Shown here: positions 8,441 through 15,926 of the stretch, piece by piece
How the letters are laid out: each line of letters opens with the position of its first letter
Position numbering within the stretch: the stretch's first letter is position 1
Assembly: GCA_905214325.1 (NCBI GenBank)
Contig: CAJMLT010000029.1
Location: forward strand, 1 to 18,692
DNA length: 18,692 nucleotides
DNA from: an uncultured bacterium
Lineage (GTDB): Bacteria; Actinomycetota; Coriobacteriia; Coriobacteriales; Eggerthellaceae
Direction: 5' to 3'
Made by a program: the position numbers and the translations under genes
The notes under the pieces: model-generated
What the model saw: the letters and a program-made list of their open reading frames with translations, nothing else
The model's database searches: none
Told to the model about the DNA's origin: nothing

Positions 8441-8475
8441 CTCAAATTCATCTATTCAACAAGTTTGAAGAAACA

Positions 8476-8495
8476 CGCCGCCATCGATGGCGGCG
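8476..8495. other. Perfect 20-bp GC-rich palindrome between divergent genes
   Basis: CGCCGCCATC followed by its exact reverse complement GATGGCGGCG. As RNA it gives an 8-bp stem with a UCGA loop on either strand. On the plus strand it is followed by CCCTTTCGCC; on the minus strand by TGTTTCTTC. It lies 100 bases before the ClC start codon. It could be a terminator-like attenuator in a leader, a transcription insulator between divergent promoters, or a protein site. Confidence 0.5.
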
Positions 8496-8595
8496 CCCTT
8501 TCGCCCCACTCGGTTGAAAAACCGCTGGGGAAAACGGTGTCACCTGAGTACAATGGAGGGAACCGTCTTCGCCTTTTCAGAGAAAGCGAACCGCC

Positions 8596-9879
8596 TTGTC
8601 CCTGAAGCCCTACATCGTGAAAAACCGCGCCTTGTTCATCTTCGCCGTCGCCATCACCGGCGCCGTGGCGGGAACGGCGGTATGGGCGTTTTTCTTCCTC
8701 ATGAACCTGGGGCTCGGCCTGCTTTGGAACGCACTGCCCCGACACTTCGATTTCGTCGCCTTCCCCCTGGTGTTGTGCACGATAGGCGGTGTGGTGATAG
8801 GACTGGTGGAGAAGAGGAACGGCCCCCGGCCCGAACCGTTGGGCGCGGTCATGCAGACAGTCAGGGAAACGGGCCGCTACCGCTACGACGATCTGGGTAA
8901 ATCGGGACTGGCGGCCATCCTTCCCCTCATCTTCGGTGGCTCGGTGGGTCCCGAAGCCGGATTGACCGGCATCATAGCGGGACTGTGCACCTGGGTGGGC
9001 GATCGCCTGAAGCGTTTCGGCGCGGACTTTCAAGAACTCACCCGCATGGGTATGTCCGCGGCATTGAGCGCGATATTCGCCGCACCGCTGTTCGGCTTCG
9101 TCGCTCCCTTGTGCGGCGACCCCGAGCGGGACAACGAAATAACCTTCCCCAAGAAAACCAAGGTGGTCCTCTATCTTGTGGCCATCATAGGGGCCCTGAC
9201 CCCCTTCATCATCCTGCAATCGCTGGTGGGAGCCGCCGGCGGACTGCCGCGCTTCACCGGCATGGAACTGGGAGTGCAGGAGCTCATCTGGTTTCTACCT
9301 CTTCTCGTTCTGGGCTCCCTCGCGGGTTGGATCTATCACGCCTTCGATGCCCTGGCAGCCCGGATAGCACGCCTGTTCGGCGACCGCATACTCCTGCGAA
9401 GTGTGGTGGCCGGTGTTGTTTTAGGCGCGTGCGGAACCCTGTTACCCTTCACGCTTTTCGCAGGCGAACACCAGCTGAACGAGCTTGCCGGATCGTGGAT
9501 GGGCATGGGTGCCCTCGTGTTGGGAGCGACCTGCTTCGTCAAACTGTTCGTCACCAATCTGTGCATACGGTGCGGATGGCGCGGGGGCAACATCTTCCCC
9601 GTCATCTTCGCGGGCGTCGCCCTCGGGTACGCAACGGCAGCCGTAAGCGGTTGCGATCCGGTGTTCTGTATCGTCATCAGCGCCGCATGCGTGTGCGGTG
9701 GCGTGATGCGCAACCCCCTGATGGCCTCACTTCTGCTCATCCTCTGCTTCCCCATCACCGCCCTACCCCTCATGTTCGTTGCGGCACTTGTGGGTGGATC
9801 GATCCCGCTTCCCGCACGATGGACGCAACCGAAAACGACGGCGAAACCAGCCGAGACAGACGAAACAGGTGCTCTGTGA
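8596..9879 (+). CDS. ClC-family anion channel/transporter, divergent
   Basis: A 427-residue polytopic membrane protein of the ClC chloride channel fold. It shows the helix-N motif as GGSVGPEAGLTG (114-125), the segment SALSAIFAAPLFGF (155-168), and a GxFxP-like GNIFP (331-335). In E. coli ClC the GREGP loop carries the gating glutamate E148; aligned here, GSVGP has valine 117 at that place. The GSGIP loop is also replaced, by GPRPE (76-80). This suggests a channel-like or uncoupled member, or another anion. The first possible start codon after the in-frame TGA at 8545 is TTG 8596, with only a weak GAGAAAG in front; GTG 8617 is the alternative. The stop overlaps the start of the potassium channel gene by one base (TGATG), implying coupled translation. 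Confidence 0.87.
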   Translation: MSLKPYIVKNRALFIFAVAITGAVAGTAVWAFFFLMNLGLGLLWNALPRHFDFVAFPLVLCTIGGVVIGLVEKRNGPRPEPLGAVMQTVRETGRYRYDDLGKSGLAAILPLIFGGSVGPEAGLTGIIAGLCTWVGDRLKRFGADFQELTRMGMSAALSAIFAAPLFGFVAPLCGDPERDNEITFPKKTKVVLYLVAIIGALTPFIILQSLVGAAGGLPRFTGMELGVQELIWFLPLLVLGSLAGWIYHAFDALAARIARLFGDRILLRSVVAGVVLGACGTLLPFTLFAGEHQLNELAGSWMGMGALVLGATCFVKLFVTNLCIRCGWRGGNIFPVIFAGVALGYATAAVSGCDPVFCIVISAACVCGGVMRNPLMASLLLILCFPITALPLMFVAALVGGSIPLPARWTQPKTTAKPAETDETGAL

Positions 9880-10907
9880 TGAACCACGTCAAACAATGGG
9901 TCGACCTCACCCTCAACGATCCCGCACACGCCGATCGCAGCGGACGCATCGTATCGTGTATCCTGCTCGTCCTGATATCCCTCAACGCCGCGCTCGTGTT
10001 CGTCGTGTTCGACGAGCGCCTTTCCTCGGGAGCGCATGAGTGGCTCTACCTTTTCGATGCCGTGTCGACTCTCGTGTTTCTGGCCGAATACCTCGGTCGC
10101 ATATGGACGGCCGATTCCCTCTACCCCGGGCGAACACCCCTGCGCGCTCGGGTGCGCTACGTATTCTCCCTCTACGGGCTTATCGACCTTCTGGCCTTCC
10201 TCCCCATCGTTCCCGTTCTCTTGGGTCTCGCCCCCTATCAGGTCATGAATTCGTTTCGCGTGGTACGCGTAGTGCGCCTGATCAAGATATCGCGCTACAT
10301 GGACGGCCTCAAAGCCATCGGTAACGTGTTTCGGAAACGGCGCCATGAGATCATCGCGGCCTTCGCCGTCCTACTTCTTCTCACGCTCACGGCATCGATT
10401 CTTATGTATCAGGCGGAAAACCCCGTGCAGCCGGAAGTCTTCGACAGCATATTCACCGGCATGTACTGGGCCATGACCACCATCACCACGACGGGATACG
10501 GCGATATAACGCCCGTCACGGGGCTGGGTCGGCTGATCGGCTTTTGCACCATGGTGTGCTCCATCGCCGTCGTCGCCATTCCCACCGGCATCTTCTCAGC
10601 CGGATTCGTGGACGAAATGCGCTCCGGCGGGAACAACCGACCGACGCGTCGGGGCATCCGCGCGAACGGCCGCGGTGCGGGCGCGCAACGCGACGGCTAT
10701 ACGGGTGCCGACACCGATGGTGCTTCCGCGACGAACGCGACTCCAAGCGACACGGTCTCCTCGGTGGAAGGTGATGCCCTCACCGATCCCGACGATGCCG
10801 CCGACGACGATACCTTTTCGTATTGCCCCTACTGCGGCAGAAGCCTCATCGGCCATCGTCCGCCGAGCGCAGATGGACAGCAGGCGGATGAAACCGTACC
10901 GAGCTGA
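9879..10907 (+). CDS. Six-helix voltage-gated-type potassium channel
   Basis: A 342-residue membrane protein with the plan of bacterial Kv channels. Helices S1-S3 lie at about 24-44, 54-74 and 93-116. An S4 carries arginines every third residue (R127, R130, R133, then K136). S5 is at about 157-177, with a pore helix and the selectivity filter TTTGYGD (203-209), and S6 at about 218-243. The cytosolic tail is hydrophilic (Gly/Arg then Asp-rich) and ends with SYCPYCGRSLIGH (314-326), a zinc-ribbon-like knuckle with a single CxxC. There is no RCK/KTN domain. The ATG overlaps the TGA of the ClC gene. K+ conductance is confidently predicted; voltage gating is inferred from S4. The pair may balance K+ and anion flux in osmotic, pH or membrane-potential control. 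Confidence 0.93.
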   Translation: MNHVKQWVDLTLNDPAHADRSGRIVSCILLVLISLNAALVFVVFDERLSSGAHEWLYLFDAVSTLVFLAEYLGRIWTADSLYPGRTPLRARVRYVFSLYGLIDLLAFLPIVPVLLGLAPYQVMNSFRVVRVVRLIKISRYMDGLKAIGNVFRKRRHEIIAAFAVLLLLTLTASILMYQAENPVQPEVFDSIFTGMYWAMTTITTTGYGDITPVTGLGRLIGFCTMVCSIAVVAIPTGIFSAGFVDEMRSGGNNRPTRRGIRANGRGAGAQRDGYTGADTDGASATNATPSDTVSSVEGDALTDPDDAADDDTFSYCPYCGRSLIGHRPPSADGQQADETVPS

Positions 10908-10947
10908 TCTGCGAAAGCAGCGCGGACAACAGACCCTTCCGGCCACC

Positions 10948-10970
10948 GGCGCCACTCCTGCGGTGGTGCC
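10948..10970 (+). other. Weak hairpin between channel gene and proC
   Basis: GGCGCCAC (10948-10955) can pair with GTGGTGCC (10963-10970) with one G-U wobble, 40 bases after the potassium channel stop. No T-run follows, so it is at best a weak terminator. Nothing else was recognised in 10908-11094 apart from the proC ribosome binding site. Confidence 0.25.
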
Positions 10971-11094
10971 GAGACGGCCTGCGGATGCCACACGAATCGC
11001 AGGGGCGACGAAGAAACGGAGGAGGCCTGTGCGGAAAGGTGACGAAGATGGTAAGGTGGTCACATACGGCAAGCACTCATGCAGGAGGCACGCG

Positions 11095-11889
11095 ATGAAA
11101 ATCGGATTTATCGGATGCGGCAACATGGCGAAAGCCATTCTTCAGGGAATCCTCTCCCAAGACATCGTGACGCCCGATGACATAGTCGCCTCCAACACCA
11201 CCGAAGCACACGCCGAAGAAAACCGTACGCGTTTCGGCATACACACCACCACGGATAACACAGCCGTGGTCGAAAGCGCCGATATCGTGTTCCTCAGCGT
11301 GAAGCCCCAGCAATACGAGCAGGTCATCGCAGCGATAACGGATCGCGTGCGTGACGAACAGATCGTCGTGACCATCGCGCCCGGAAAAACCATCGCCTGG
11401 CTGGAAGAGGCCTTCGGCAAACCGGTGAAGATCGTGCGCACCATGCCCAACACCCCCGCGCTGGTGAAGGCCGGGTTGACGAGCTACTGCGTCAACGAAT
11501 TGGTCACCGCCGAAGATATGGCACAGGTCGAAGAGCTTCTGGCAAGCTTCGGCGCCATTCAGAAGATGAAGGAAAGCCTGATCGACGTGGCAAGCTCCTT
11601 GGGCGGCAGTGCTCCAGCCTATGTCTATATGATGATCGAAGCCCTTGCCGACGGAGCCGTTTCCGAAGGAATGCCGCGTGGACAGGCCTACGAAATAGCC
11701 GCACAGATGGTACTCGGCAGCGCCAAGATGGTGCTCGAATCGGGCAAGCATCCCGGCCAACTCAAAGACGAAGTCTGCTCACCCGCGGGATCCACCATCA
11801 AGGGCCTCGAAGTGCTTGAGAAAGCGGGATTCCGAGGAACCCTCATCGATGCCATCCGTACCTGCACGGGAGCGGCGCGCTCGCTTTAG
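11095..11889 (+). CDS. proC: Pyrroline-5-carboxylate reductase
   Basis: A 264-residue cytosolic enzyme that catalyses the last step of proline synthesis, reducing 1-pyrroline-5-carboxylate to L-proline with NAD(P)H. The N-terminal Rossmann motif is GFIGCGNMA (4-12). Other family marks are FLSVKPQQ (66-73), VRTMPNTPALV (114-124), and the C-terminal dimer/active-site segments SLGGSAPAYVYMMIEALADGAV (starting 168) and SPAGSTIKGLEVLE (229-242). The length is normal for the family (about 260-280). The ATG at 11095 follows AGGAGG by six bases. The frame stays open far upstream, but no ribosome binding site or conserved sequence supports an earlier start. It follows the channel pair by 187 bases, so it may have its own promoter. 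Nearby genes do not belong to the proline pathway. Confidence 0.96.
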   Translation: MKIGFIGCGNMAKAILQGILSQDIVTPDDIVASNTTEAHAEENRTRFGIHTTTDNTAVVESADIVFLSVKPQQYEQVIAAITDRVRDEQIVVTIAPGKTIAWLEEAFGKPVKIVRTMPNTPALVKAGLTSYCVNELVTAEDMAQVEELLASFGAIQKMKESLIDVASSLGGSAPAYVYMMIEALADGAVSEGMPRGQAYEIAAQMVLGSAKMVLESGKHPGQLKDEVCSPAGSTIKGLEVLEKAGFRGTLIDAIRTCTGAARSL

Positions 11890-11971
11890 GCACCGGTCCT
11901 TTCGTCCCTTCCCCTCCCCAATCCGATCGACGCACGATGCGCAGGCCTTGTGAAAGAGGTGCGGCGCATTC

Positions 11972-11999
11972 TTGACAAGAGATTCTTCCCGACTAGAAT
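11972..11999 (+). promoter_or_regulatory. Sigma-70-type promoter of htpG
   Basis: A perfect -35 TTGACA (11972-11977), a 16-base spacer and -10 TAGAAT (11994-11999). Transcription should start near 12006, inside the CIRCE operator, giving a leader of about 130 bases before htpG. Confidence 0.82.
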
Positions 12000-12004
12000 C
12001 TCGT

Positions 12005-12031
12005 TTAGCACTCTACGTTCGAGAGTGCCAG
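12005..12031 (+). promoter_or_regulatory. CIRCE element (HrcA operator)
   Basis: TTAGCACTC (12005-12013), nine bases, then GAGTGCCAG (12023-12031). The CIRCE consensus is TTAGCACTC-N9-GAGTGCTAA, so the left arm is perfect and the right arm has two mismatches (positions 7 and 9). It begins six bases after the -10 box, the expected place for HrcA repression. It also forms a hairpin at the 5' end of the mRNA. hrcA itself is not in the window. Confidence 0.85.
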
Positions 12032-12134
12032 ATTGTCTGGCTCGCTCGAAACGCTTCAACGGTTTTCATACGGTGCCCACAGCCTCATCGATGTCGATGA
12101 CATGGGCCGTGCACCCTCGAGGGAAAGGAAGATG

Positions 12135-14039
12135 ATGAGAAAATTCAAAACCGAAAGCAAAAAACTTCTCGATCTGATGATCAATTCCATCTATACCAAT
12201 CGGGAAATCTTTCTGCGGGAGTTGATCTCCAACGCATCCGATGCGGTAGATAAACTCTACTTCAAAAGCCTGACCGACAGTTCCGTCACCATAGGCAAGG
12301 ATGACCTGCGCATCGAGGTGGGCTTCGACAAGGACGCGCGTACCATCACCGTGTCCGACACGGGCATCGGCATGACCAAGGAAGAATTGGAAACCAATCT
12401 GGGAACCATCGCCCATTCGGGCAGCCTAGACTTCAAAACGGATAACGCCGATCAGCAGGGCGAAGACATCGATATCATCGGTCAATTCGGCGTGGGCTTC
12501 TATTCCGCATTCATGGTGGCCAAAAACGTGGTGGTGACCTCCCGTGCCTGGGGTAGCGATGAGGCGTGGTCTTGGGACAGCGACGGCATCGAAGGATACA
12601 CGATCAAACAGGCGGAAAAGGATTCCCACGGAACCACCATCACGCTGACCCTGAAGGACAACACCGACGACGAAGACTACGATCTGTTCCTCAACGAGCA
12701 CGAACTCAAGGCGCTGATCAAGCGCTACAGCAATTACGTCCGCTATCCCATCGTCATGGAATGCGAAGTGACGCGTGCCCTTCCCAAACCCGAAGATGCC
12801 GGCGATGATTACCAAACGGAATACGAAACCGTATCCGAAATCCAGACCATCAATTCCATGATTCCCATCTGGAAGCGGCGCAAGTCGGAAGTAAGCCAGG
12901 AAGAATACAACGAATTCTACAAGGCGAACTTCCACGACTTCACCGATCCCATCCGCACGACATCCATCCATGCGGAAGGAGCGCTTTCCTATGATGCGCT
13001 GCTCTTCATTCCCGGACGCGCGCCCTACGACCTGTACAGCAAGGACTACACCAAGGGGCTTTCCCTTTACAGTTCCAACGTGCTGATCATGGAAAAATGC
13101 GAGGAGCTGTTACCCGACTACTTCAACTTCGTGCGCGGCGTCGTGGATAGCCAAGACCTCACCCTCAACATTTCCCGTGAAACGCTCCAGCACAACAGCC
13201 AGCTACGCGCGATCGCCAAGAAGATAGAGAAGAAGATCAAAGGCGAACTGGAGAAGATGCGCGACAACGACCGCGAAACATACGAATCCTTCTTCGAGAA
13301 CTTCGGCCGAGGCATCAAATACGGTATCTATTCCTCCTACGGCATGAACAAGGATCTGCTGGGTGATCTTCTGCTGTTCTATTCGGCGCAGGAGCAGAAG
13401 ATGGTCACGCTGGACGAATACATCGCCAAAATGCCCGAAGATCAGCCTTCCCTGTTCTATGCTGCCGGCGAATCGGTTGAGCGTCTTGCCAAAACGCCTA
13501 TCGTCAAAACGGTGCTGGGCAAAGGCTATGATGTGCTTCTGTGCACCCAGGATGTCGACGATTTCTGCATGAGTGCGCTGCGCGAATACGGGGAAAAGGA
13601 GCTCAAAAACGTTGCCGGTGGCGACTTGGGTCTGGAAACCGAAGACGAGAAAAGCACCGCCGAGAGCATCACCAAGGAAAACGAATCCCTGTTCACCACG
13701 ATGAAAGACGCCCTTGGCGACAAAGTGGCGAAGGTCGTCGTGTCCGCCCGGTTGAGCGACGCCCCCGCCTGCATCACCGCCGAAGGCCCCATTTCGCTTG
13801 AAATGGAAAAGATGCTGGCCATGGGACCTGACGGCGAAAACATCAAGAGCGAACGCGTGCTCGAAGTGAACGCCCAACATGCCATCTTCAAAACGCTGCA
13901 GGCAGCACAGGAAGCGGGCGACACGGAAAAGGTGTCCCGTTACACGACGATCCTCTACAATCAGGCGCTCATCGTGGAAGGAATGCCCATCGACGATCCG
14001 ATCGAGTATTCCCAAGCGGTCTGTTCGCTTATGTCTTAG
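12135..14039 (+). CDS. htpG: Hsp90-family molecular chaperone HtpG
   Basis: A 634-residue cytosolic ATP-dependent chaperone that remodels client proteins, often with DnaK. The N-terminal GHKL ATPase domain shows RELISNASDA (28-37, with catalytic E29 and nucleotide-binding N33), DTGIGM (75-80), GQFGVGFYSAFMVA and HGTTITLTLK. The middle domain keeps the GALSYDALLFIPGRAPYDL-type strand and the catalytic-arginine segment NISRETLQHN. The C-terminal dimerisation domain ends ...AVCSLMS, without the MEEVD tail of eukaryotic Hsp90. Length fits bacterial HtpG (about 620-640). Of the two adjacent ATGs (12132, 12135), the second is better spaced from AAAGGA. The frame extends upstream, but this only reads through the CIRCE leader. 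Heat-shock control by HrcA is strongly suggested. Confidence 0.97.
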   Translation: MRKFKTESKKLLDLMINSIYTNREIFLRELISNASDAVDKLYFKSLTDSSVTIGKDDLRIEVGFDKDARTITVSDTGIGMTKEELETNLGTIAHSGSLDFKTDNADQQGEDIDIIGQFGVGFYSAFMVAKNVVVTSRAWGSDEAWSWDSDGIEGYTIKQAEKDSHGTTITLTLKDNTDDEDYDLFLNEHELKALIKRYSNYVRYPIVMECEVTRALPKPEDAGDDYQTEYETVSEIQTINSMIPIWKRRKSEVSQEEYNEFYKANFHDFTDPIRTTSIHAEGALSYDALLFIPGRAPYDLYSKDYTKGLSLYSSNVLIMEKCEELLPDYFNFVRGVVDSQDLTLNISRETLQHNSQLRAIAKKIEKKIKGELEKMRDNDRETYESFFENFGRGIKYGIYSSYGMNKDLLGDLLLFYSAQEQKMVTLDEYIAKMPEDQPSLFYAAGESVERLAKTPIVKTVLGKGYDVLLCTQDVDDFCMSALREYGEKELKNVAGGDLGLETEDEKSTAESITKENESLFTTMKDALGDKVAKVVVSARLSDAPACITAEGPISLEMEKMLAMGPDGENIKSERVLEVNAQHAIFKTLQAAQEAGDTEKVSRYTTILYNQALIVEGMPIDDPIEYSQAVCSLMS

Positions 14040-14057
14040 AAAACACCCTGCAACCAC

Positions 14058-14083
14058 GCCTGCGCCGCTTCGGCGGCGCAGGC
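14058..14083 (+). terminator. UUCG hairpin after htpG
   Basis: An 11-bp perfect stem, GCCTGCGCCGC (14058-14068) with GCGGCGCAGGC (14073-14083), closed by a UUCG tetraloop, begins 19 bases after the htpG stop. No T-run follows; the 7-bp tandem repeat starts three bases later. It may terminate weakly, or act mainly to stabilise the htpG mRNA 3' end. Confidence 0.6.
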
Positions 14084-14086
14084 TGC

Positions 14087-14127
14087 CAGTCATCAGTCAT
14101 CAGTCATCAGTCATCAGTCATCAGTCA
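14087..14127 (+). repeat. Heptanucleotide tandem repeat (CAGTCAT)5.9
   Basis: Five perfect CAGTCAT units (14087-14121) plus six bases of a sixth (14122-14127) fill the space between the htpG 3' hairpin and the Shine-Dalgarno AAGGAG (14127-14132) of the Nim-like gene. The last repeat base is the first base of the Shine-Dalgarno. Perfect short tandem repeats of this kind are prone to slipped-strand length change. Confidence 0.95.
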
Positions 14128-14137
14128 AGGAGCCATC

Positions 14138-14587
14138 ATGTCAGCGAAATCGATCTTCTCATCCGATGCGGCTCTTCTTTCCAAAACCCATTGGGGCACC
14201 TTGTCGATGATCGATGCTCAGGGAAAGCCCTACGGGATCGCCCTCAACGCCGTCTACCACCCTGAAAAGAACTGCCTGTATTTCCATTGTGCCAAACACG
14301 GGCACAAGGTCGAAGCGCTTGACGCGCACCCCGATGTTTCCTATTTCGCCCTCGTGGAGGAAACCCTGGACGCGCCCCACTTCACCACGCACTACACCAG
14401 CATCGTGGCACGGGGTACGGCGCGTCTCATCGAAGATGAATCCCAAGCCATCGAAGCCCTCGCCTATCTCACCGAAACCCTTGCTCCCGGCATGCTTGCC
14501 CGGAAACCCGGCGTTGCGGATTCCTGCTGGAAACAATGTGTTCTCTACCGTATCGACTTAGAAGAGGTAAGCTGTAAGCAGCACTGA
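14138..14587 (+). CDS. Pyridoxamine-5'-phosphate-oxidase-fold protein, Nim-like
   Basis: A 149-residue flavin-binding split-barrel protein. Family signs are WGTLSMIDAQGKPYGIALN (19-37), the strand LYFHCAKHGHKVEAL (47-61), ALVEETL (71-77) and FTTHYTSIVARGTARLI (82-98). The FH-x-A-x-x-G-x-K arrangement is typical of the Nim (5-nitroimidazole resistance) branch and of related FMN-dependent reductases. Nim proteins are reported to reduce nitroimidazoles to harmless amines; many chromosomal relatives have other or unknown substrates, so resistance cannot be concluded. AAGGAG lies five bases before the ATG and directly follows the 7-bp tandem repeat. A separate promoter is not obvious; read-through from htpG is possible. 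Confidence 0.86.
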   Translation: MSAKSIFSSDAALLSKTHWGTLSMIDAQGKPYGIALNAVYHPEKNCLYFHCAKHGHKVEALDAHPDVSYFALVEETLDAPHFTTHYTSIVARGTARLIEDESQAIEALAYLTETLAPGMLARKPGVADSCWKQCVLYRIDLEEVSCKQH

Positions 14588-14658
14588 TGCCGCGCGCATC
14601 CCGCACAACCGAATCGAAGAGGCTCCTCCCGGGGCCCCTCGGAAAAGGCAAGCGGGAG

Positions 14659-14686
14659 TTGGCGTGCAGCGTGTGCCACACGCCAA
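14659..14686 (+). other. Hairpin just upstream of the DUF2974 gene
   Basis: TTGGCGTG (14659-14666) pairs perfectly with CACGCCAA (14679-14686), ending four bases before the Shine-Dalgarno TAAGGAG (14691-14697). An inner GTGT/ACAC pairing (14671-14674 with 14678-14681) would compete. It may modulate translation or be a short-tailed terminator of the upstream gene. Confidence 0.4.
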
Positions 14687-14701
14687 TCGGTAAGGAGCAG
14701 C

Positions 14702-15898
14702 ATGGAAAACCTTCTTCCCTTCGATCCCCGGGCTATCGATTTGGCTTCGCTGCCCAAGACCATCGCAACACGCGCGTTCGGTTCCAGCGACGACACGACC
14801 CTCATCTCCTATCTCGAAAGCACCACCGAAACCTTCGACGAACGCCCCTTCGGCATTCTCGATGCCTTCGTTTTGGCCAACGTTTCCTATCTTCTTCTGG
14901 AAAACACCGCTGCAGCGAAAAGCGAGCAGCCGCGGAATCTCAACGATCTATTGACCGACCTGCCGGCGGAAGTCCTATCCGACCTGTTCTGGTTCAACCC
15001 GCTGGCCGCCGACTTCGCCGACGCCCTGTGCGCCTGCCCCCGCTATGTCGGTCTTTGCGTTTCCCACGTGTCCCATCGCTTCAACACCGACGATCTCACC
15101 CAGTTCTGCGCGCTGTGCCTCCACGTGCCCGATGGCTCCTTCTATCTTTCCTACCGCGGAACCGACAGCACGATCACGGGGTGGCAGGAAGATTTCATGA
15201 TGAGCATCTTGGACCCCATTCCCTCCCAGAAAGAAGCGCTCGACTACGCCGAAGGCCTGATCGACCACGTGCGCTGCACCTACCCCAATGCCGCCATCCG
15301 TCTCGGCGGACATTCGAAGGGCGGCAACCTGGCATTGTACGCCGCGCTCTACTGCGAAGAATCCCTGCAGGACCGCATCACCGATGCCTACAGCTTCGAT
15401 GGCCCGGGGTTCAAGAATTGGCAGATCGAAAGCGAAGAGCACGCCCGCATAGCCCGGCGCTGCCACAAGTTCATTCCCGTCCATTCGGTTTTCGGCGGAC
15501 TGTTCGATGACCTGGTCCCCCCGCATATCGTCACGTCGAACGAACATGGGCTCATGCAGCACATGCCGTTTTCCTGGTTGATCGACGGAGATGACTTCAT
15601 CTACGAATCGGACGCGGCACTGCTCTCACGCATAACCAAACGGACCATCAGCCGCTGGATAGACGGGTTCACCCAGGAAGAGCGCATGGAATTCTGCAGC
15701 ATACTTTTCGGTGTCGTGGACTATGCCTGCCCCACTAACCATATAGAAGATCTTCCGGCTGCCTTGGTGCGGAAGGGGCCGGCGATCATAACCCAGATGG
15801 CCTCCTTCGACAAGGAAATGCGCCAACTCGTGTTTCATGTTCTGGGCAGTTATATCGCAGGCTTCATCGAATCAAGCGCCGAAACCATACTCCCCTGA
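14702..15898 (+). CDS. DUF2974 (Mbeg1-like) alpha/beta-hydrolase
   Basis: A 398-residue soluble protein of the DUF2974 family. The central hydrolase signature is the nucleophile elbow GHSKGGNLA (203-211, probable nucleophile S205). It is preceded by the conserved YRGTDSTITGWQEDF (151-165), which resembles the RGT oxyanion region of lipases, and followed by YSFDGPGF (230-237). A later TSNEHGLMQHMPFSW segment could provide the histidine. No signal peptide or membrane helix is seen. Lipase or esterase activity is plausible from the fold, but the substrate is unknown. The ATG at 14702 has TAAGGAG four bases upstream. It follows the Nim-like gene by 114 bases on the same strand and may be co-transcribed with it. 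The hydrolase family assignment is firm; the function is not. Confidence 0.86.
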   Translation: MENLLPFDPRAIDLASLPKTIATRAFGSSDDTTLISYLESTTETFDERPFGILDAFVLANVSYLLLENTAAAKSEQPRNLNDLLTDLPAEVLSDLFWFNPLAADFADALCACPRYVGLCVSHVSHRFNTDDLTQFCALCLHVPDGSFYLSYRGTDSTITGWQEDFMMSILDPIPSQKEALDYAEGLIDHVRCTYPNAAIRLGGHSKGGNLALYAALYCEESLQDRITDAYSFDGPGFKNWQIESEEHARIARRCHKFIPVHSVFGGLFDDLVPPHIVTSNEHGLMQHMPFSWLIDGDDFIYESDAALLSRITKRTISRWIDGFTQEERMEFCSILFGVVDYACPTNHIEDLPAALVRKGPAIITQMASFDKEMRQLVFHVLGSYIAGFIESSAETILP

Positions 15899-15926
15899 CG
15901 CTTCGGCAACATCGCACGATCGGATC

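Noticed and set aside
8553..8595. ATG at 8553 and GGAGGG at 8555-8560 as start signals for the ClC gene
   Set aside because: The ATG is out of frame with ClC, and no start codon lies at a suitable distance after GGAGGG in the ClC frame.
8985..10907. A 640-codon plus-strand frame ending in the potassium channel
   Set aside because: The first 298 codons are an out-of-frame shadow of the ClC gene. Only the part from ATG 9879 encodes a recognisable protein.
12033..12134. An N-terminal extension of HtpG upstream of 12135
   Set aside because: The extra residues would read through the 5' leader just after CIRCE and have no Hsp90 similarity. The ribosome binding site supports the ATG at 12135.
14058..14137. 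The 7-bp repeat and hairpin as part of an insertion sequence or attachment site
   Set aside because: No transposase, integrase or target duplication is nearby, and the flanking genes are intact.
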